Below, one piece after another: positions 29,300 to 36,336 of a stretch of DNA of 36,336 nt (positions are counted from its first letter, which is position 1; each line of letters starts with the position of its first letter). Source of the stretch: a virus. A program made the translations under genes and the position numbers. The stretch spans positions 1-36,336 of the IMG/VR virus record IMGVR_UViG_3300045975_000128. One strand, 5' to 3'. The notes beneath the pieces were generated by a model. The model made no database searches. It was not told the DNA's origin and saw nothing but the letters and a program-made list of their open reading frames with translations.

Positions 29300-29320
29300 A
29301 GGGGGAGCGATCCTCCCCCT
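29300..29320 (+). terminator. Possible terminator before the VWA gene
   Basis: AGGGGGAG / CTCCCCCT (29300-29320) forms 8 bp with a 5-nt loop CGATC; the following TTACACCTTC is only weakly T-rich. It precedes the promoter-like element at 29357. Confidence 0.35.
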
Positions 29321-29356
29321 TACACCTTCACTCTGAGCCGGACGATTTCCGGCATA

Positions 29357-29391
29357 TTGACCGGAGCCGCTGGCGGCGGTATGGTCGGACG
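29357..29391 (+). promoter_or_regulatory. Candidate promoter with CGGACGA box before the VWA gene
   Basis: TTGACC (29357-29362) and TATGGT (29380-29385) are 17 bases apart, directly followed by CGGACGATAAAAATC. AGCCGGACGATTTCCG (29335-29350) also lies just upstream and is 16 bases identical to the minus-strand copy near 17.37 kb. Weak -10. Confidence 0.45.
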
Positions 29392-29423
29392 ATAAAAATC
29401 AAGCCCTACAGGAGAAACTCAGC

Positions 29424-30695
29424 ATGTCATTGATCACAGATGGTGAAGAGAAAATCACCAAGGCAAAGACCAAGCTGGTGCTCAAGCACCCGTTCTTCTC
29501 AATCGTCGCGCTTGGCCTTCTCTACAGGAACGCGACCGAAGACCACATGCCAGAGATCAATACGATGGCCACGGATGGCCGTCATATCTGGTGGGACGAA
29601 GAGTTCACGGACAAGCTGACTGTCGCTGAGACGGTCGGCGTGATTTGTCACGAGGTTCTGCACGTTGTCTTCATGCACTGCCTTCGGCGCGGTGCCCGTG
29701 ACCCATTGATCTGGAACATCGCTTGTGATTACGCGATCAATCACATCGTTCTGGATGCCGGTCTGACCTTGCCATCCGACGCATTGTTTGAGCCGAAGTA
29801 CAAGGATTGGTTGGTCGATGCGATCTATGATGACCTGATCAAAAACCGTCCGGATTTGCCGAAGCGTATCACTCTGGGACGCCCATGCCCCGATGGCGAT
29901 GATGGCGAAGGCAACGGCAAGCTTCCCCCGCAACCGGGTAAGGGAGACAAGGGCAAGGATGGCAAGACGCCTCTGTGGGGCACCGTCATGGAGCCGCGCA
30001 ACGATGACGGCACGCCGATGAGCGATGCCGAGAAGCGCGAACTGGAAGAGGAGATCAAGATCAAGGTGGTGCAGGCCGCTGAAGCAGCCAAGTCAATCGG
30101 CAAGCTGCCGGTCGCTCTTGAAGGTCTGGTCAAGGCTGTCGGCAAGCCGACTGTCGATTGGAAGGCGTACATCCAGCAATGGGTGAGCGGCAAGGTGCCG
30201 GACGATTACACTTGGAAGCGCCCGAACAAGAAGATGCTGGGCCTCTACGGTCTGGTCACTCCGTCCATGCAGTTGAACGGCTGCGGCACTGGCGTCATCT
30301 CCATCGACACATCCGGTTCCGTGAGCAACGAGGAACTGGTGAAGTACATCACCGAGATCGCTGGCGTCGTGGAAATCTGCAACCCGGACAAGCTGTACAT
30401 CATGCAGCATGACACTCACGTCCACCGTGTCGATGAGTGGGAACAGGGCGATACCTTCGACCACCTGAAGATCACTCACCGTGGCGGCACATGCATCCGT
30501 CCGTCATTCGAGAAGGTCAATACCTTCGATGAACAGATCGACTGGATGATCTGCTTCACTGACATGGGGATCAATGACTTCCCGTCCGTGAAAGAGGCAC
30601 CGGATTTCCCGGTTCTGTGGGCGGCGACGGGTCCGGACATTGCTCCCTTCGGTACCTATCTCTCGCTTCGTGATCCGATCAGCGCGGTGTCGTGA
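29424..30695 (+). CDS. VWA-like protein with metallopeptidase motif
   Basis: 423 residues. HEVLH (76-80) with H85 is a gluzincin-like zinc site, followed by NIACDYAIN (98-106), typical of the DUF2201-like group. A low-complexity linker (about 155-185) leads to a C-terminal VWA domain: DTSGS MIDAS (295-299), GGT (354-356) and CFTDMG (378-382). Together with the ATPase it forms a MoxR-VWA pair, which in bacteria remodels protein assemblies. The role in phage growth is unknown. Confidence 0.8.
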   Translation: MSLITDGEEKITKAKTKLVLKHPFFSIVALGLLYRNATEDHMPEINTMATDGRHIWWDEEFTDKLTVAETVGVICHEVLHVVFMHCLRRGARDPLIWNIACDYAINHIVLDAGLTLPSDALFEPKYKDWLVDAIYDDLIKNRPDLPKRITLGRPCPDGDDGEGNGKLPPQPGKGDKGKDGKTPLWGTVMEPRNDDGTPMSDAEKRELEEEIKIKVVQAAEAAKSIGKLPVALEGLVKAVGKPTVDWKAYIQQWVSGKVPDDYTWKRPNKKMLGLYGLVTPSMQLNGCGTGVISIDTSGSVSNEELVKYITEIAGVVEICNPDKLYIMQHDTHVHRVDEWEQGDTFDHLKITHRGGTCIRPSFEKVNTFDEQIDWMICFTDMGINDFPSVKEAPDFPVLWAATGPDIAPFGTYLSLRDPISAVS

Positions 30696-31366
30696 TGATG
30701 GATCGTGAGAGGGCAGTCCTGACCTTCAAGGATATCAGGACACTCAAGCGGATGATGTCGGCGTATAGCGCCGACATCAAAGACGTAAGGCGCGGCAAAT
30801 CGTGGAACGTCGAGCACGAGATCAGGGGGCTCTGTGAGCGCATGAAGCTGATGCGCAAGGGACAGCGGGACCGCTCCGCTGATCCTTTGCAAGTCAAGAA
30901 AAGCTTCGCTCTCAATGCCGAGAAGGATATCAAGAGATGCCTGACGGACATATGTAGCAAGCGCAAGTTCAACGAAACAATTATCGTAGGAGGAAAAGAC
31001 ACAGGAACATGTGAATACAAGGAGGGGATTAACCGATACTCCAAGCCTACAGTAACGCTGTGCGTAGGGCATATGTGGTATCGCAATGTCTTCAAGAACA
31101 TCTACGACCACAATCGGCTGGTCCAGAATGATTACATCATCCTGTCAGCCGTCGAGTACCGGACCAATGTGCCGCATGTCAGGCTCTACGAGGCTGTCGC
31201 TTACGGCATCAGCGAGAAGGGACAAGTGAACGGCTGGATCGGCCAGTCGAAACTGGGTGAGCAACTCTGTTCCTTCAGGACAGACAAGCAAGCCGCAATC
31301 CAAGCAGCGCAAAGGCTGACAGTCAGGTCAGTCAATGAACAAATATCAGGAGAAACAAATGGCTAG
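30695..31366 (+). CDS. Phage protein, unknown
   Basis: About 223 residues from ATG 30695 or 30698, overlapping the VWA stop. A basic helical N-terminus (TLKRMMSAYSADIKDVRRGK), then CSKRKFNETIIVGGKDTGTC and a beta-rich body (YIILSAVEYRTNVPHVRLY), with a Gln/Ala helix AAIQAAQRLT near the end. No family recognised. AT-richer and different in codon use from its neighbours. It overlaps the ParB-like gene by 8 bases. Confidence 0.6.
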   Translation: MMDRERAVLTFKDIRTLKRMMSAYSADIKDVRRGKSWNVEHEIRGLCERMKLMRKGQRDRSADPLQVKKSFALNAEKDIKRCLTDICSKRKFNETIIVGGKDTGTCEYKEGINRYSKPTVTLCVGHMWYRNVFKNIYDHNRLVQNDYIILSAVEYRTNVPHVRLYEAVAYGISEKGQVNGWIGQSKLGEQLCSFRTDKQAAIQAAQRLTVRSVNEQISGETNG

Positions 31367-32492
31367 CATCATCGAAAGCATCAAGGCAGCGGAAGCAGAG
31401 GCTATGGAACCCAAGATCAATCCCGAATTCAGAGACTTGCTCGACATCCAGTCGGAGGTTTCCTACGAGGAACTGAAGAAGATGATCGAAGCGGAGGGTA
31501 TTCGCGATCCCATCGTCGTATGGGCAGAGCAGAACGTGATTGCGGACGGTCATAACCGTTTCAAGATCGCCAAGGAACTGGGCATCGAATGCCCACGAGT
31601 GGACAAGTCCTTTGCCGACGAGGCCGAGGTCAAGACGTGGATCATTCGCAACCAGTTGGGGCGGCGCAACCTCACTCCGGCACGCTTCGAATACTACATC
31701 GGCAAACTCTACAACGAGCAGAAGGCTGAGACTGCACAGGAAAAGCAGGAAGGCGGCGGCAACGTTGCCGAGAAGCTGGCGGCTGAATTCGAAGTGTCGG
31801 AGAAGACCGTTCGTCGCTACGGCACCAATGCCAAGGGCATCGACGCCATCGAACGCATCCGTGGCAAGCTTGAGAAGAACAAGCAGTTGTCGAACAAGCC
31901 GACCTACACCAGTGAGGAAGTCGCCGTCATCGGACAGGCTCCCAACACCACGGTTGCGGCGAAGACCCTGAAGAACATCGATGACTATAAGAAGCAGAAG
32001 GCAGAGAAGAAGCAGGAAGACAAGGCTATCAAGGCTGCTGTGGTGGACAAGCAGACCTACTACGGTGTCGCCCTGTGTGAGCCAGACTTCTCCGCTTCCG
32101 GTTTCTCCATCTCGACAGAGCCGAAGCCGACGCTCGACAAGAACGCCGCCTGCTATGTGATCGTGCCGGATGAGTGGCTGGCCGAGGGCATCAAGCTTCT
32201 CGACAAGTGGGGTCTGCGCTACGAGGCCAGCTTCATCTACTGGTCATCGGCCAAGATCGATGACGGTCAGTTCTCCAAGATCGTCCATCGCAACGTGTTG
32301 CTGGCGACCAAGGGCCAGATCACCGGACCCAAGGCAGGGCAGGAAGCATCCTCCTGTGTCCTGCTCAACGGTGATATCGGTCCTGCCGTGGTCAAGCTGA
32401 TCGACAGCTACCACAACGGCAACACCAAGAAGCTGGACATGCGCCGTGGTGCCAAGGCCAACGGCAATTGGGAGATCGTCTCCGTCAAGTGA
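31359..32492 (+). CDS. ParB-like N-terminus fused to a degenerate MT-A70-like domain
   Basis: 377 residues from ATG 31359, with AGGAGA upstream. N-terminal ParB/sulfiredoxin fold with GIRDP (47-51) and DGHNR (63-67), helix-turn-helix NVAEKLAAEFEVSEKTVRRY (135-154), charged linker, then an MT-A70-like adenine methyltransferase fold (CYVIVPDEWLAEGIKLLDKW and RYEASFIYW). The catalytic DPPW motif is replaced by CEPDF (240-244), so methylation is unlikely. It may bind DNA or protect sites without methylating. The fold call is from remembered patterns. Confidence 0.65.
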   Translation: MASIIESIKAAEAEAMEPKINPEFRDLLDIQSEVSYEELKKMIEAEGIRDPIVVWAEQNVIADGHNRFKIAKELGIECPRVDKSFADEAEVKTWIIRNQLGRRNLTPARFEYYIGKLYNEQKAETAQEKQEGGGNVAEKLAAEFEVSEKTVRRYGTNAKGIDAIERIRGKLEKNKQLSNKPTYTSEEVAVIGQAPNTTVAAKTLKNIDDYKKQKAEKKQEDKAIKAAVVDKQTYYGVALCEPDFSASGFSISTEPKPTLDKNAACYVIVPDEWLAEGIKLLDKWGLRYEASFIYWSSAKIDDGQFSKIVHRNVLLATKGQITGPKAGQEASSCVLLNGDIGPAVVKLIDSYHNGNTKKLDMRRGAKANGNWEIVSVK

Positions 32493-32503
32493 TTGGGTAG
32501 CGA

Positions 32504-32524
32504 GGGGCCGGTTCGTCCGGCCCC
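32504..32524 (+). terminator. Hairpin after the ParB-like gene
   Basis: GGGGCCGG TTCGT CCGGCCCC, a perfect 8-bp stem, starts 12 bases after the stop. No T-run follows, so termination would be weak; it may protect the 3' end. Confidence 0.4.
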
Positions 32525-32555
32525 TGTCTGAGCAATCACGCTCAAGGGGTAGACC

Positions 32556-32738
32556 ATGACCAAGAAAGAACAAGCCGCCGCTCTGCGCAAGCAGATCGAA
32601 TACCTCAAGCTGACCGAGGGCGCGAAGCTGTTCAATCTCACCGAACGCTATCGCGAGAACTCCAAGCGGGCCATCGCCTTCAGGAAGAAGATCGACCGAC
32701 TGGAGACTGAAATCGAGAAACTAGAGGGGGGCAAATGA
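32556..32738 (+). CDS. Small coiled-coil protein
   Basis: 60 residues, almost fully helical and charged (MTKKEQAAALRKQIEYLKLT, then FRKKIDRLETEIEKLEGGK) with heptad-like Leu/Ile spacing, so a short coiled coil. An AGGGGT-type site lies upstream. It overlaps the next ATG by four bases. No specific function. Confidence 0.65.
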   Translation: MTKKEQAAALRKQIEYLKLTEGAKLFNLTERYRENSKRAIAFRKKIDRLETEIEKLEGGK

Positions 32739-32911
32739 AGAAGTTCAAGTGGACCGAGGAGGAAGACCAACTGCTGCGGCAGTTGGCGCAGCAGAAGGTG
32801 GCGCTTGGCTTGATCGCACACAAGCTGCGGCGCTCACGACCAGCCGTCATAGCACGGGCAACCAAACTGAAGGTGCCACTCATCCACACTGGGAATGGCT
32901 CTCTGCCGTAA
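32735..32911 (+). CDS. Small Myb/GcrA-like DNA-binding protein
   Basis: 58 residues; ATG 32735, TAA 32909-32911. FKWTEEEDQLLRQLAQQKVA then LGLIAHKLRRSRPAVIARAT is the Myb/SANT-like helix-turn-helix also found in alphaproteobacterial GcrA. It is only the DNA-binding part; the sigma-binding GcrA tail is missing. It may redirect host GcrA or act alone. AGAGGGG upstream. Confidence 0.65.
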   Translation: MKKFKWTEEEDQLLRQLAQQKVALGLIAHKLRRSRPAVIARATKLKVPLIHTGNGSLP

Positions 32912-32968
32912 CCGATTTGTAGGGAGAATTTGAAAATTTTGCGCAAAATTTAGAGCAGGGGTAGCAAC

Positions 32969-34081
32969 ATGATGGTTCTCGACACAGCTTTGGCGCATGG
33001 CGTGATGCTGACCAACGGCATCAAGCAAAAGCTTAAGTATCTCAAACCGTTCACGAGGCGTTTCGTTTTCAACGCCGACGCATCACACAAGCAGGGACGC
33101 TTCGCGATGGAAGCGGCAGACACCATCTGCCGCAACGCCAACTACATCGTGAAGCCGTATCCCAACACGTACATTGAGATCGACAATCACGCCTGTATCA
33201 GGGGCGCGAAGAACGATGTGATGTTCGGTGCCGATGAGAGGATCGGCTACCTGTGGACGGAGTACGGGCAGTGCTTCGTCTGCTACGGCAGCGGACACAA
33301 GGCAGAGTGGTCGCCCTTCGTCTATGCACAGCACGGCACGGGCGGTGATGGCGACCGGCTGTGGGAAATCTACGACAAGCAGATCGTCCAGCTTGATGAC
33401 AGCATGGACGATGAACGGATGACCTACGCCCGGTTCAAGCAGTACCTCATGATCGGACAGGTCGCTCCTGATCTGAGGCCGGACGTAAACAAGTTCTCCC
33501 ACAATCTCACCGATCTCTATGAGATTGGTCTGGCCAGATCAGATATCCCAATGGAGGTTCTTGAGGCGGCATTCAACGAGAACATCGGCACCTACAAATA
33601 TGCACTGGCATGCCTGATGCTGCTGGATGAGAGGATCAAGCGGCAGCTTGTCCACGTCCCGGCCACACGCAAAGTGATACAGGGCAAGCTGACTGCCGTC
33701 GCCAAGCATGACGTGGTGACCATCGATCTTGATGTGCCGACGATCCGCAAGGTCTATGCCAAAACCGCTCATCAGGGAGGGCACCAAATCGAACATGATG
33801 TGTCCGAACACTGGGTCTATTACGACTGCTCGACGCAGTGCCAGCATGACTGGCAACCCTTCACCTCAGAGGAAGCGACCGAACGTGACCTGAAGTACGG
33901 GCACAAGGAACCACTGCGCCGTGAAGTCTGCTCCGACTGCGGCGGACGGCGCACCCGCAAGCCATCCTATGTGGCGGGCGATCCCAAGAAGGGATCGACG
34001 GTCGGCAAGAAGCGATACCGGGTGATCGCAAGCCAAGAGAAGAACGTTATCAACGTGGACTTCAAGAAGAGGAAGGGATGA
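32969..34081 (+). CDS. Phage protein with Cys-containing C-terminus, unknown
   Basis: 370 residues. N-terminus LKPFTRRFVFNADASHKQGR, beta-rich middle, and a C-terminal IEHDVSEHWVYYDCSTQCQH with CSDCGGRRTRK, likely a zinc-binding end. SEHWVYYD matches the HWxxxx region of a phage family of unknown function seen before. AGGGGT lies before the ATG. The stop TGA overlaps the next start. Function unknown. Confidence 0.65.
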   Translation: MMVLDTALAHGVMLTNGIKQKLKYLKPFTRRFVFNADASHKQGRFAMEAADTICRNANYIVKPYPNTYIEIDNHACIRGAKNDVMFGADERIGYLWTEYGQCFVCYGSGHKAEWSPFVYAQHGTGGDGDRLWEIYDKQIVQLDDSMDDERMTYARFKQYLMIGQVAPDLRPDVNKFSHNLTDLYEIGLARSDIPMEVLEAAFNENIGTYKYALACLMLLDERIKRQLVHVPATRKVIQGKLTAVAKHDVVTIDLDVPTIRKVYAKTAHQGGHQIEHDVSEHWVYYDCSTQCQHDWQPFTSEEATERDLKYGHKEPLRREVCSDCGGRRTRKPSYVAGDPKKGSTVGKKRYRVIASQEKNVINVDFKKRKG

Positions 34082-34461
34082 TGTTGCGGATCGCACTCGC
34101 TCTCCTCTATATGTCTACTCCCGCATGGGGGCAGACATGTACCATCGTCACCGATGGCACCATCGCAATCTACGAACACGAGATCGCACACTGCAATGGC
34201 TGGTGGCACGAACCCTTCGCGCCCAATCTCGTGCCGCCACGAGAGTACGTGCATCCCTACGATGGGTTGCTCACCGTCTATCTCACCGGACATAATTACG
34301 GGGAGCACATGGCAATCATGTCGCTGGCCCCGATGGACACCAAGTACATCTTCAGGTGGGACGAGACGGTCGAGACTATCTGCCGACAGCTTTGGCAGGA
34401 GCGGGGGATTGCGGCGTCAAAGAAATTTGAGGGACGCTTGTCTGGCTGCGCGGTTCCGTGA
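34081..34461 (+). CDS. Exported HEIAH protein, probable zinc hydrolase type
   Basis: 126 residues from ATG 34081. MLRIALALLYMSTPAWGQTC is a signal peptide, probably cut near GQ|TC, so a periplasmic protein. HEIAHCNGWWHEPF contains an HExxH zinc site of a family with the HEIAHCNGW motif found in conjugation and phage genes. Cys residues could form disulfides. It may act on the cell wall or envelope. Its last 86 bases overlap an opposing gene. Confidence 0.7.
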   Translation: MLRIALALLYMSTPAWGQTCTIVTDGTIAIYEHEIAHCNGWWHEPFAPNLVPPREYVHPYDGLLTVYLTGHNYGEHMAIMSLAPMDTKYIFRWDETVETICRQLWQERGIAASKKFEGRLSGCAVP

Positions 34462-34924
34462 GCACGCCGTCCAGTGCCCGCACGCATGTGCGCAGACACG
34501 TTACATCGAAGGGCCACGGAATATCCAAGAGAACCAGATCGATAAGAGCGATGCGGTACTGCTTGCCCATCGCCTTATCCATTCCCTTAACGATGTAACA
34601 GACAGACATCACTGCATTGGCTTTTCGTGCAGCTATCCGTGACGGATCGCTGTGTGCCACGCCGTTGAAGTCGGGCGACTTCAGCCCGACGAACGTCGCC
34701 CGATGCAACTTATGTAGCAAAGCGACGAGCAGACTGTACTCAACCGCACTGATGGTATCATTCAGCAGCAGCCGGTCGATCTCGCTGTCGTCCAAGACCT
34801 TGCCTTGGTATCCATTCGAAGCCGTGAGTTTGGGTACGACAGTGAACCGTTTCGCCAGTTCAGGCGAACCGTAATCAGTAGCGACGATTGAAGAGGTTTT
34901 CTGTTTCGATGAACTCTTCCCCAT
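34376..34924 (-). CDS. Phage protein, unknown, overlapping neighbours at both ends
   Basis: 182 residues from ATG 34924. The middle EIDRLLLNDTISAVEYSLLV and AARKANAVMSVCYIVKGMDK is helical; the C-terminus is Pro/Ser-rich. The 3' 86 bases are antisense to the HEIAH gene and the 5' 50 bases overlap the primase-helicase. A longer start at 34978 is possible. No family recognised. Lying behind the helicase, it may be replication-linked. Confidence 0.5.
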   Translation of the reverse strand: MGKSSSKQKTSSIVATDYGSPELAKRFTVVPKLTASNGYQGKVLDDSEIDRLLLNDTISAVEYSLLVALLHKLHRATFVGLKSPDFNGVAHSDPSRIAARKANAVMSVCYIVKGMDKAMGKQYRIALIDLVLLDIPWPFDVTCLRTCVRALDGVLTEPRSQTSVPQISLTPQSPAPAKAVGR

Positions 34925-36336
34925 CACGCGCTTCCCGATAACTGGTTGGCCCATTGGGGGAGTATGGATGAAGGTCATCCATGATGTCTGTCAAGTAGGT
35001 ATTGGTGGCGGTGTCGTAGAGGATTTCACACTCACCCTCTTTACCCATCCAGTCGTAGCGGGTCTTCCAGTTGATGAACTTCACCACTCCCGGCTTGTCG
35101 GGCACACGATAGACGGTCAGTCCGAAGTCCGCCTTGGAATACCAAGCTGCCGATCCCGACACATGATAGCCGCGCGGCGGCGGATAGTTGCCGTCCCTGT
35201 CCGGCATCAGCTTGGTCGGATGGGCGATCAGCCACAGATGAATGCCGTGGTACTGCGCCGTCAGGCGCAGCGTCGTCAGCATGTCATCGATCCACTGGGT
35301 TTCGTTCACATCCTTGGTCGGGCGGGCAATGTAATTGTAGGGATCGATCACCGCACCGGAGATGCCCCACCGGAACACTGCTGTCTTGATGCGCTCGACA
35401 ATGGAAGCCAGTGAAGCCTTCTGCCCATCGTCCTGCGACAGGAACTTGAAGTGCTCGTTGATGAACGGCAGGCAGTCTTCCAGTTCCCGCTTGCTCATCC
35501 GCTCACCCGCCCTATCCGTCTCAAAGAAATGCTTTTGGGTCAGCATCTCCGCAAGCTTGGCGATATGAACGTGGATGGGGTTCTCAAATGAACAGATGGC
35601 GAACGACTGTCCGTGCCGACGCGCGAGATTGAGCATGAACTGGTCCACCATCGTGGACTTGCCGTGACCGGGGATGCCGGTGAGGATCGTCAACAGGCCG
35701 GGACCACACGAGTAAAGGTCATCGATGGGTGGCATGCCCGTGAGAATGCGTTCCCCAAGTCCGTCGTCGTATAGCTTGGTCACGTTGCCCGCAAACGCAG
35801 AGGCTTCGTACAACCCTTCAATGGGCCACGGCTCTGCCAGTTCCACACATGTCCTAAGTCTTTCCCCACCATGCTTTAACAGGACATCGTTAGCATCCTT
35901 GCAATCGTCCGGAAATGCAACCCTCCAGCAACGGTGCTTGCCGATGCGGCGGGCCAGTTCCTCTGCAAGTTTGGTGCCGGGTTCGTCTGCGTCACTGGCA
36001 ATGACGATGCGCTTGGCTGCATCCATCTTTTCTTTGGCTGACCACAGGAACGCCATCGTCGTCTTGATGTCGGTGCCTTCGTCTCTGGTAAAACTGGATG
36101 AGCCATTAGGCACGGAGGTGGCGTTGGCTACGCCAGCCTCACCGAAGGAGAGCATGTCCATCTCACCTTCGCAGATGATGAAGTCGCTGTTCTTCTCCAT
36201 GTCCACCAGTTGCAGCCCGCACAATGAACCCAGCGTGGTGTCACAAGTGTTCGCCTTCTCAGCCATGCAGCGGACCTTGTGCCCCTGCACTCTGCCATTA
36301 ACGATATACGGGAATGCGACAGCCCAATCCTCACGC
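34875..36336 (-). CDS. DNA primase-helicase (T7 gp4-like), 5' end beyond the window
   Basis: The frame stays open to the right edge and codes there for REDWAVAFPYIVNGRV, so the N-terminus (zinc-binding primase part) lies outside. Visible: TOPRIM motifs IICEGEMDMLSFGEAG and IASDADEPG, then a RecA-type helicase domain with Walker A GIPGHGKST (about residue 205 counting from the GTG at 36290), and AVIDPYNY and HLWLIAHPTKL as later motifs. Joins primase and helicase at the replication fork. Minus strand, opposite to the neighbours. Confidence 0.88.
   Translation of the reverse strand, partial: REDWAVAFPYIVNGRVQGHKVRCMAEKANTCDTTLGSLCGLQLVDMEKNSDFIICEGEMDMLSFGEAGVANATSVPNGSSSFTRDEGTDIKTTMAFLWSAKEKMDAAKRIVIASDADEPGTKLAEELARRIGKHRCWRVAFPDDCKDANDVLLKHGGERLRTCVELAEPWPIEGLYEASAFAGNVTKLYDDGLGERILTGMPPIDDLYSCGPGLLTILTGIPGHGKSTMVDQFMLNLARRHGQSFAICSFENPIHVHIAKLAEMLTQKHFFETDRAGERMSKRELEDCLPFINEHFKFLSQDDGQKASLASIVERIKTAVFRWGISGAVIDPYNYIARPTKDVNETQWIDDMLTTLRLTAQYHGIHLWLIAHPTKLMPDRDGNYPPPRGYHVSGSAAWYSKADFGLTVYRVPDKPGVVKFINWKTRYDWMGKEGECEILYDTATNTYLTDIMDDLHPYSPNGPTSYREARDGEEFIETENLFNRRY

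Overview
The window is a contiguous piece of a tailed double-stranded DNA phage (or closely related prophage) genome, cut at both ends: a tail-fibre gene runs off the left edge and a primase-helicase gene runs off the right edge. Base composition is GC-rich. Several families (gene-transfer-agent type spike-base protein, BrnA-like regulator, GcrA/Myb-like small protein, HEIAHCNGW-type exported protein) point to an alphaproteobacterial, probably Rhizobiales-type, host. This is inference from recognised families; no host gene, integrase, tRNA or CRISPR array was seen.

Layout. 1-17.7 kb is almost entirely minus strand: tail fibre, neck/adaptor proteins, small virion proteins, major capsid protein, scaffold, a phage GroES, portal, large terminase, two Ig-like (TIG) genes, a lysis block (two-TM holin candidate, membrane/collagen-like proteins, GH19-type endolysin) and small regulators. 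17.7-18.2 kb is a regulatory gap with a repeat-rich operator array. A small-terminase-like gene (18.2-18.8 kb, minus) lies far from terL. From 19.35 kb everything to 34.46 kb is plus strand: a polycistron of small unknown genes (19.35-21.9 kb), an HNH endonuclease, a 0.7 kb structured non-coding gap, a run of small DNA-binding and unknown proteins, a MoxR ATPase / middle protein / metal-binding VWA protein triad, a ParB-methyltransferase-like fusion and others. Two minus-strand genes (unknown protein and primase-helicase) close the window.

The most unusual feature is 18.0-22.2 kb. Coding sequences there are packed with near-perfect short inverted repeats (stems commonly 8-11 bp, loops usually 2-5 nt), one about every 30-45 nt, far above chance and above the neighbouring genes. 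Five of the gaps between these small plus-strand genes carry copies of one structured leader: a covarying outer stem, a variable inner hairpin, a conserved GGGC-n6-GCCC block and a fixed GAGGAG ribosome binding site. Together they look like an RNA-structure-based expression system that I do not recognise from known families. Other notable points are promoter-like elements that share a CCGGACGA box, a hairpin that covers the endolysin ribosome binding site, and an imperfect 40-bp inverted repeat around an AT-rich core that could be an origin.
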